A stretch of DNA of 13,092 nt from Bacteroidales bacterium (lineage in GTDB: Bacteria > Bacteroidota > Bacteroidia > Bacteroidales > UBA932), in contig SFJB01000081.1 in assembly GCA_004555145.1 (NCBI GenBank), positions 1 through 13,092 of the forward strand, written 5' to 3'. Every line of letters begins with the position of its first letter. The first letter of the stretch is position 1. Shown here one piece after another: positions 7,679 to 13,092 of this stretch. The notes beneath the pieces were generated by a model. The model was given only the letters and a program-made list of their open reading frames with translations, did no database searches and was not told the origin of the DNA. The position numbers and the translations under genes were made by a program.

Positions 7679-10291
7679 CTATTTAAGCACTTGGAAATCA
7701 AGCTCTTGGAGGTCTTTATCCGCAGAAGAACTTCCATAAAGGATCTTATAGTTTCCCGGTCGGACAGACAAGCCGTCAACGGCAGGGTCGTAGTAGGCAA
7801 ACGAGTCTGGGCGCAGGGAAATCCTTACCTTGACGGTCCTGCCTGCCTTGATGCCTACTTTCTTGAAGCCCTTGAGGGACTTGATAGGGGCGTCAGGATT
7901 GTCGAGGCTCTTCACATAGACCTGCACCACCTCTTCACCGTCAAGAGTGCCGCTGTTGGTCACAGGAATGGTGATGTCCACGCCGGAACCTGCCCGTACA
8001 GATTGCTTTGAGAGCCTTGCCTTGCCGTATTCGAAGCTGGTGTAACTCAGGCCATATCCGAAAGGATAGAGAGGAGTACCTTCGAAATAGCGGTATGTCC
8101 TGCCGTCCATATCATAATTGAGGAAGTCAGGGAGCTGGTCCGTGGATGCATAGAAGGTGACAGGGAGCTTTCCCGAAGGGTTGCAGTCGCCAAAGACAAG
8201 GTCGGCAAGGGCATAGGCGGCTCCCTGTCCGCCATACCACGCCTGGATAAGGGCGTCGTACTTGTCTTCCACGCTGGCGAGGGCCATTGCGGAACCCGAG
8301 CAGTTGATGAACACTACAGGCTTTCCCGTGGCGTGCATTGCACTGAGCAATCTCTGCTGCACCTTAGGCAGTTCGATGTCAGGACGGTCTCCGCCTTCGC
8401 CTTCCTGGCGGGCAGTGATACCTCCAATGACAAGTATGGCGTCCGCGTCGGAAGCCTTGGATGCAAGACTTTCGAAATCAGCAAGTTCCCTCCTGCAGAA
8501 GATGGCTGAAAGCATAGCATAAGGGCCTTTTCCCCTCACATATTCGAGCTCCACATCCACTGCCTTGCCGGCGCTCACGTCAAAACTCTTGTACTCAGGC
8601 ACGCCCCATCTTCTCATTCGTCCTCCAGGGGCGGTCCTGTCAAGCACCTTTCCGTTCAACTTTAGAACGTAACCGTTGTCGGAGCTGACGTTGTAGTATA
8701 TCTTGCCGTTGAAGTCCGGGATGATGCGACCGCTGAGCTTCACAGCAACGTCATCTGAGTCAACACCTTCCGCAAAACCCCAGGCACCGAAGGTGCTGAA
8801 CTCTATGTCGGAGTCGTAGTAACGCTCAAGCTTTGCCTTGCCGGAGATTTTCCTGTCGCCGTAGAAGGATGCAAGGAGGCCCTTTCCTCCGTTGAACTCT
8901 CCCATAAGGTCAGTTGTGTTGTACTCATCTTCGAGTTCGCAGGCCTTTTCATATACAATTTCCGCATCAGGAACTGCGCGTCTGATACCTTCGAGAAGGG
9001 AGCGCTTGTGCTCTTCGGAAGGTGTGCCGCCGTAGTTGCCGTTAAGCATTTCCACATTGTCTGCGTTAGGGCCGACTACCAGCAGTTTTTTGAGATCCTT
9101 GGAAAGAGGAAGCACACCATCATTCTTGAGAAGCACCATAGACTCGCGGGCACTCTGGGCGGCAAGCCTGTCGTTCGCCTCGCTGCTGATGGTCTCCGGG
9201 CCGAGATCCGCCCACGGCAGCATTTCTGCAGGATCGAACATTCCAAGTTCAAAGCGGCCGGTGAGCACCCTGCGCAGATGCACATCTATGTCGGATTCCT
9301 TGACCATGCCTTCCTTGAGGGCGTCCTTGAGTGCAATGAAGCTTATGCCGCACTCCAGATCGGTGCCGTGCAGTATGGCATCCGCAGACGCGTGCTTCGC
9401 ATCCGGCTGGGTCTCGTGCTGTCCCTTGGTGTAGTAGTTGTTGATGGCATCGCAGTCGGTGAGGATAATTGACTCGTATCCCCATTTTTCGCGCAGTATG
9501 TCCACGAGCAGACGCTCGTTGGAACAGCACGGTATGCTCTCGTAGCGATGGTATGCACACATCACTTCGCGTACGTCCGCCTCTGTTACAAGTGCCTTGA
9601 AGGCAGGAAGATAAGTTTCCCACAGGTCGCGCTGGGACACGCTCACATCCATGCTGTGGCGGAGCGGCTCAGGACCGCTGTGCACCGCATAGTGCTTGGC
9701 GCAGGCGTGGGTCTTGTAATACCTGTCGTCATCCCCCTGCATTCCCTTTACGGTTTGCACGCCCATCACACTGGACAGATACGGGTCCTCACCCGGCGTT
9801 TCCTGTCCCCTTCCCCACCTCGGGTCGCGGACAATGTTCACGTTGGGGCACCAGAATGAGAGCTCAGGATTGCCCGGGTAATATCTGGCACCGAAACCTA
9901 CGTTGTACTCCCGTTCAGAACGGTTCCAATTGGCACGGGCCTCGTCGGAAACGCTGTTGAATACGTCAAATACAAGATCCGGGTTGAAGGTGGCGGAGAG
10001 TCCTATGTATTGGGGATAGACGGTGTATCCGTCCTGGCGCACTCCGTGGCAGGCCTCGCTCCACCAGTTGTAGGAAGGGATGCCGAGCCTGTCGATGGAG
10101 ATGTTCTTGTTCATCAACAGCCCGATCTTTTCTTCCGGGGTGAGCAGCGACATCAGGTTCTCGACCCTTTCCTCTATAGTGAGTTTCGGGTTCTGATAGG
10201 GGTATTCGTAACTCTGCTTCGGACCGCAGGACACCGCCAGCGATACGACAAGGGCAGCCGAGGCTGCAATCCTGGTTAAAATGCGCGTCAT
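7679..10291 (-). CDS. GH3 family beta-glycosidase lipoprotein with PA14 insert (beta-xylosidase/beta-glucosidase)
   Basis: An exported exo-acting glycosidase of 870 residues. Residues 1-22 form a lipoprotein signal peptide with Cys22 as probable lipidation site (VSLAVSC). The GH3 N-terminal TIM-barrel domain spans about 35-350, with the nucleophile Asp279 in SIILTDCDAI and substrate-site motifs RDPRWGRGQETPGEDP (155-170) and KHYAVHSGPE (199-208). The second alpha/beta domain (about 385-720) is interrupted at about 470-600 by a PA14-like beta domain, and resumes with GGITARQEGEGGDRPDIELP (623-642), whose Glu630 or Glu632 is the likely acid/base. A fibronectin-III-like C-terminal domain covers about 760-870. 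The architecture is common in Bacteroidales xylosidases, and the adjacent esterase remnant fits xylan, but beta-glucosidase activity is also possible. It follows the DUF1573 gene by 10 bases. Confidence 0.92.
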   Translation of the reverse strand: MTRILTRIAASAALVVSLAVSCGPKQSYEYPYQNPKLTIEERVENLMSLLTPEEKIGLLMNKNISIDRLGIPSYNWWSEACHGVRQDGYTVYPQYIGLSATFNPDLVFDVFNSVSDEARANWNRSEREYNVGFGARYYPGNPELSFWCPNVNIVRDPRWGRGQETPGEDPYLSSVMGVQTVKGMQGDDDRYYKTHACAKHYAVHSGPEPLRHSMDVSVSQRDLWETYLPAFKALVTEADVREVMCAYHRYESIPCCSNERLLVDILREKWGYESIILTDCDAINNYYTKGQHETQPDAKHASADAILHGTDLECGISFIALKDALKEGMVKESDIDVHLRRVLTGRFELGMFDPAEMLPWADLGPETISSEANDRLAAQSARESMVLLKNDGVLPLSKDLKKLLVVGPNADNVEMLNGNYGGTPSEEHKRSLLEGIRRAVPDAEIVYEKACELEDEYNTTDLMGEFNGGKGLLASFYGDRKISGKAKLERYYDSDIEFSTFGAWGFAEGVDSDDVAVKLSGRIIPDFNGKIYYNVSSDNGYVLKLNGKVLDRTAPGGRMRRWGVPEYKSFDVSAGKAVDVELEYVRGKGPYAMLSAIFCRRELADFESLASKASDADAILVIGGITARQEGEGGDRPDIELPKVQQRLLSAMHATGKPVVFINCSGSAMALASVEDKYDALIQAWYGGQGAAYALADLVFGDCNPSGKLPVTFYASTDQLPDFLNYDMDGRTYRYFEGTPLYPFGYGLSYTSFEYGKARLSKQSVRAGSGVDITIPVTNSGTLDGEEVVQVYVKSLDNPDAPIKSLKGFKKVGIKAGRTVKVRISLRPDSFAYYDPAVDGLSVRPGNYKILYGSSSADKDLQELDFQVLK

Positions 10292-10301
10292 CGTAATAGT
10301 G

Positions 10302-11354
10302 TTATAAATATTTAAATATCAATTCTTTATATGGTCTCGAAGGGTCGTTTGTAAATATTTCCACCCTATCCTCACTCTTTTCCGTGCGCAATTTGACCTT
10401 CAGGCCGGCTCCCGGGGCAAGGCTCTGCCCTTTCTTGAGCGAGCAATCCCCTGAGCTGATGACATGAATAATCTTCAACGGGGCTGTACCGGCATTGCGT
10501 ATTTCCATCTCTCCCACATATTCCGGCTTCCTGCTACGGCGCAGGGTCCGGGTTTCGACAAGCCTGCCCACTGAGGGATAGCTTTGCATTGCCGGGACAT
10601 CAGCTGATTCCGGGATTAGCGGGAGAAATATTCTTTCCACCGGCATACGGAATTCGAGTACTTTACCGTCCACCTTGAAATACAGAGTGTCCACGAGGCT
10701 GGCGCATTCGCCCTCTGCCGGCAATTCACACTCCAGCTCTATCGAGGACTCCTCCCCGGGATCGAGCCCGGACGGGCAATTGAGCTTCAGATAATCGCCT
10801 GAGCTCCAGACTTCCAGCCTGATTTTCCTCTCTCCTTCGTTTACTATCGGAATACTTCTGAGCGTGCGCTGCCCGAAACGGCAATAGCCCATATTGACGG
10901 AATAACGGTCAGTGCGCAGACCGGCCCCTGCAATGACTGGATACGTTGCAGCCGGAGAAGTGTCCATAGGAATGACCTCCGCCCTTATGCTGAGCGTTGC
11001 CAGATGGTTTCCGGACTTGTCATAGAGATCTACCGTCCTGTAAGTGAAGGACCTGGCACCTGAGGGGTCGAAAATGAATTCCAGTTCAGCCTTTTCCCCC
11101 GGCTCAAGCGTCCGCTTTGACAGGAACGCGTGTACGCAGGTGCAGCTTTCCACGGGATTTGCCAGGGAAAGGGCCGATGAAGAAGTGTTGATGAAGTGGA
11201 AAGTGTGAGCTACTCGTCCATCGGATTCTTTGATTTTTCCGAAGTCCCAGTCGATGGTGTCGAAGGTGATAAATTTCCCGTTTTCCTGAGCTGACATTAT
11301 TGTAGTTGAACTCAGGAAAACGAGAGCAACAAATAATTTAACCAATTTAACCAT
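10302..11354 (-). CDS. Secreted DUF1573-domain protein
   Basis: From the ATG at 11352-11354 the product has 350 residues with a cleavable signal peptide (MVKLVKLFVALVFLSS, cleavage probably after SAQ near residue 23). The first domain, about 28-130, is DUF1573: FDTIDWDFGKI, FINTSSSAL, SCTCV (70-74), then LEPGEKAELEFIFDPSG. Further Ig-like repeats follow at about 150-240 and in the last 75 residues (MEIRNAGTAPLKIIHV). The function is unknown; such ASPM/Hydin-like beta domains are thought to bind proteins or sit at the cell surface. The frame can be extended to a GTG at 11370-11372 that has GGAGG upstream, adding six residues. I prefer the ATG because it gives a better signal peptide and because a -7 box overlaps the extension. 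The GH3 gene follows after 10 bases. Confidence 0.88.
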   Translation of the reverse strand: MVKLVKLFVALVFLSSTTIMSAQENGKFITFDTIDWDFGKIKESDGRVAHTFHFINTSSSALSLANPVESCTCVHAFLSKRTLEPGEKAELEFIFDPSGARSFTYRTVDLYDKSGNHLATLSIRAEVIPMDTSPAATYPVIAGAGLRTDRYSVNMGYCRFGQRTLRSIPIVNEGERKIRLEVWSSGDYLKLNCPSGLDPGEESSIELECELPAEGECASLVDTLYFKVDGKVLEFRMPVERIFLPLIPESADVPAMQSYPSVGRLVETRTLRRSRKPEYVGEMEIRNAGTAPLKIIHVISSGDCSLKKGQSLAPGAGLKVKLRTEKSEDRVEIFTNDPSRPYKELIFKYL

Positions 11355-11360
11355 CCGTTG

Positions 11361-11368
11361 CAAAGTTA
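11361..11368 (-). promoter_or_regulatory. -7 box abutting the DUF1573 start
   Basis: TAACTTTG on the minus strand matches TAnnTTTG exactly and lies 6 bases before the preferred ATG of the DUF1573 gene. Used as a promoter it would give a leaderless or nearly leaderless mRNA and would exclude the upstream GTG start. No good -33 element is seen at 19-21 bases. It would drive the DUF1573-GH3-esterase block. Confidence 0.4.
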
Positions 11369-11399
11369 TCACAGCCCTCCGAATAATTCACACCCTGCA

Positions 11400-11417
11400 G
11401 AAACAAAAATTTGTTTC
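11400..11417. repeat. Perfect 8-bp inverted repeat between the MATE and DUF1573 genes
   Basis: GAAACAAAAATTTGTTTC consists of arms GAAACAAA and TTTGTTTC separated by two bases, with GC pairs continuing outside one mismatch. It sits 17 bases past the MATE stop and 45 bases before the DUF1573 ATG. The stem is AT-rich with almost no loop, so it is a poor classical terminator. An operator or a weak terminator are both possible. Confidence 0.45.
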
Positions 11418-11434
11418 AGCGTAACATAAATGGC

Positions 11435-12775
11435 TCAATTGGCTTTCCAACGGCCTGTGCGAAGGTAAAGCGCAGAGCAAGTGAAGATTACAATGGCATA
11501 GACAGCCTCGGACAACCAGCATATAGCCACGTCTGAACGAAGTATCTCTATGACCACTACGCAAAATAATACGTATATGACGAGGGCCACCAGTTCCAGC
11601 CTGAATGCAGTCTTGGTCCTGCCTGTTCCGGACACTGACTGAAAGCAGACCGTAGCAGGAATGGTAAGGATATACGATGCGCACATAACCAGCAGCGAAG
11701 GCACCGAGGCAAGGCGCAGGTCAGACATATCGGTATAAATTGAGAGTATCGCCTCCGGGAACACGCAGAAAAGGATAAGAAGCGGAGTCAGGACAAGGTA
11801 GCTGAGTTTTACTATCCTCTTCACGATAGAGACCACCGCATCCTGACGTCCCTCCCCAATCAGGTTGCTGACCAGGGTACAGGCAGTCGAAGCAAAGGCG
11901 GAAAGAATCATCCATATCAGACCTGAGGTGCTTCTGATAATGTTTGATATGGCGAGGGGCCTTTCTCCCGTGTGCTCGATAAACAGGAAAAAGAGCAGCC
12001 AGGTGGCGATGGACACAAAACTCTGGATCATGGTCCAGAACGATATCTTCATTATGCTGCGCATCAGAGCTGGGTCATAGGCAGCAGGGGTACGCATGCC
12101 GTAGGTGTCGATATCGAAACGGAATCTGGTGTGCAGGCAGAAGAAAAGCAGGGACACGAACTCGGCGAGCGTTGATCCTATGGCTGCGCCTTCTATTCCG
12201 AGTGCAGGAAGACCGAATTTGCCGAAAATGAGAGTCCAGTTGAAGAATATGTTGGAGAGAACCATCACAATGCCATTCAGGGTAAGGGAGGAAGTCCTTG
12301 TCGTACCTATATAGAATGACCTGTACATTACCGTGCAGTAAGAGAACAGGAGACTCGGTAACCTCCAGCGTACATATTTTAGTGCAGCCTCACGAACATG
12401 TTCGGAACTCACTGCCAGATTCATGATAGGGCCGGCCAGGATTTCGAAAAGGCAGCAAGTTACTATGGCAAGGAAAAGAAGGAAATATAAGCCTTGCCAA
12501 AACGCCTTTCCGGTAGCCTTGTAGTCACCCTCTCCATTGCTCCGTCCTATGAGTATCTGCACTCCGAGGCTGAAGCCGAAACCTATCATATATATGGATA
12601 TATAAAAGACACCGGCAAGGGCGGATGCGCCCAGTTCCACCTCACCAACTCTTCCAAGGAAGACGGTATCAGTCATACCTATCAGTTGTTCCATCACCAG
12701 ACTGATCATGATAGGCAGGGACACCCTGAAAATGTTCCTGTATGAGAAAGTCCCGTATGAAATGGTTTTTGACAT
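11435..12775 (-). CDS. MATE family efflux transporter
   Basis: A multidrug and toxic-compound extrusion type exporter of the inner membrane, 446 residues, normal for the family. The sequence is hydrophobic along its length and is consistent with about 12 membrane helices in two related halves. Family signatures include SLPIMISLVMEQLIGMTDTVFLGRVG (near 19-44, with the conserved early Asp), the LALG-like GALAGVFY equivalent ASALAGVFYIS, and LPALGIEGAAIGST in the middle. The second half begins around IMKISFWTMIQSFVS. The drug or ion specificity cannot be inferred. The ATG at 12773-12775 is preceded by a well-spaced -33/-7 promoter. No partner regulator or outer-membrane channel gene is nearby. 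Confidence 0.93.
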   Translation of the reverse strand: MSKTISYGTFSYRNIFRVSLPIMISLVMEQLIGMTDTVFLGRVGEVELGASALAGVFYISIYMIGFGFSLGVQILIGRSNGEGDYKATGKAFWQGLYFLLFLAIVTCCLFEILAGPIMNLAVSSEHVREAALKYVRWRLPSLLFSYCTVMYRSFYIGTTRTSSLTLNGIVMVLSNIFFNWTLIFGKFGLPALGIEGAAIGSTLAEFVSLLFFCLHTRFRFDIDTYGMRTPAAYDPALMRSIMKISFWTMIQSFVSIATWLLFFLFIEHTGERPLAISNIIRSTSGLIWMILSAFASTACTLVSNLIGEGRQDAVVSIVKRIVKLSYLVLTPLLILFCVFPEAILSIYTDMSDLRLASVPSLLVMCASYILTIPATVCFQSVSGTGRTKTAFRLELVALVIYVLFCVVVIEILRSDVAICWLSEAVYAIVIFTCSALYLRTGRWKAN

Positions 12776-12790
12776 AAATAAAAAATTTTA

Positions 12791-12822
12791 TAAAGATATG
12801 AATAATAGCGTCAAGCACCAAA
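12791..12822 (-). promoter_or_regulatory. Bacteroidota-type promoter for the MATE gene
   Basis: On the minus strand TTTG (12819-12822) is followed after exactly 20 bases by TATCTTTA (12791-12798). This fits the Bacteroidota -33/-7 arrangement TTTG-N19-21-TAnnTTTG with one mismatch in the last base. The start codon is 15 bases further on. It is the best-formed promoter in the window. Confidence 0.6.
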
Positions 12823-12849
12823 TCTTATTGGAAACAGCTTTCATTCAAA

Positions 12850-12882
12850 CCCTATAAAACCTCTACAAAAACTCTATAAATA
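12850..12882. repeat. Three tandem imperfect 11-bp repeats in the MATE/DUF47 spacer
   Basis: CCCTATAAAAC, CTCTACAAAAA and CTCTATAAATA follow one another without gaps (12850-12860, 12861-12871, 12872-12882). The 11-base period keeps the short A-tracts in phase with the DNA helix, so the element may be bent or may bind a protein in register. It lies upstream of the -33 box of the MATE gene and about 65 bases upstream of the DUF47 -7 box. Confidence 0.45.
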
Positions 12883-12941
12883 CGGCTTCTACACACTTGT
12901 ACGCCCACATAAGCTTTAGCCGATACCTCTACATTGGAAAA

Positions 12942-12959
12942 TTTGCATATATTTGCAAA
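12942..12959 (+). promoter_or_regulatory. -7 box with overlapping palindrome ahead of the DUF47 gene
   Basis: TATATTTG at 12948-12955 matches TAnnTTTG and lies 24 bases before the ATG at 12980. It is embedded in the palindrome TTTGCATATATTTGCAAA (arms TTTGCA and TGCAAA, six-base spacer). The arrangement would suit a repressor covering the -7 box, but the arms are short and a chance match in AT-rich DNA is possible. I see no clear -33 element. Confidence 0.45.
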
Positions 12960-12979
12960 ACACTAATTCGCAAGGCCAG

Positions 12980-13092
12980 ATGTTCGGACTGAAAAAGACA
13001 AACAAACTGATAGAGGACATAGACAGGTATTTCGACCTCATTGACGAATCCCTGCTTGTCTTCAAGGACGGAGTAAGGAATTTTCTCTACAG
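12980..13092 (+). CDS. DUF47/PhoU-like protein, N-terminal fragment cut by the window edge
   Basis: Only the first 37 codons are present: MFGLKKTNKLIEDIDRYFDL and on through ESLLVFKDGVRNFLY, still open at the right edge. This N-terminus looks like that of DUF47 (TIGR00153-type) cytosolic helical proteins related to PhoU, which often sit beside a low-affinity Pit phosphate transporter. The ATG follows a TAnnTTTG box by 24 bases. If the family call is right, a phosphate permease gene should follow beyond the window. Confidence 0.65.
   Translation, partial: MFGLKKTNKLIEDIDRYFDLIDESLLVFKDGVRNFLY

Noticed and set aside
1..13092. CRISPR arrays, tRNA or rRNA genes, insertion sequences, phage or defence genes
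   Set aside because: I saw no regularly spaced repeats, transposase or integrase motifs, terminal inverted repeats, or RNA gene signatures anywhere in the window.

Overview
The window reads as chromosomal DNA from a member of the Bacteroidota, most likely order Bacteroidales (gut or rumen type). The evidence is TAnnTTTG-type promoter boxes ahead of several genes, mostly no Shine-Dalgarno sequence, a lipoprotein GH3 glycosidase, and Bacteroidota-associated families (DUF1573, DUF5715-like). I cannot name the genus. Coding density is high: no gene-free stretch exceeds about 205 bases, and I see no tRNA, rRNA, CRISPR array, insertion sequence or phage gene.

Bases 69-5573 (minus strand) form one tightly packed block. 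In transcription order it holds an unrecognised 155-residue protein, gcvT, gcvH, gcvPA, gcvPB and a membrane-anchored DUF5715/LAS-peptidase-like protein, with gaps of 2 to 25 bases. The four gcv genes supply the T, H and two-subunit P proteins of the glycine cleavage system. The L protein (dihydrolipoamide dehydrogenase) is not in the window. A TAnnTTTG box at 5593-5600 probably drives the whole block, and there is no room for a glycine riboswitch.

Bases 5622-7419 (plus strand) are divergent from this block. They hold an arginase-fold protein that appears to have lost its C-terminal part, followed by a full-length nucleotide-sugar (UDP-glucose type) dehydrogenase.

Bases 7429-11354 (minus strand) form a second compact block, in transcription order DUF1573 protein, GH3 glycosidase lipoprotein with a PA14 insert, and a broken gene. 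The broken gene is the most notable find. It keeps a lipoprotein signal peptide and the last ~45 codons of what looks like an alpha/beta-hydrolase (CE15-like) esterase, joined out of frame where the middle is missing. With the GH3 enzyme it suggests the remains of a small hemicellulose-degrading operon.

Bases 11435-13092 hold a MATE-family exporter (minus strand) and, divergent from it, the start of a DUF47/PhoU-like gene that runs off the right edge. Their shared 204-base spacer carries a well-formed promoter for the MATE gene, a three-copy 11-bp tandem repeat and a small palindrome over the -7 box of the DUF47 gene.

Most of the window is ordinary housekeeping and carbohydrate metabolism. 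I do not see a clear new multi-gene system. The points worth a second look are the two decayed genes flanking the dehydrogenase, the unknown gene leading the gcv operon, the split P protein in this phylum, and the small cis-elements.
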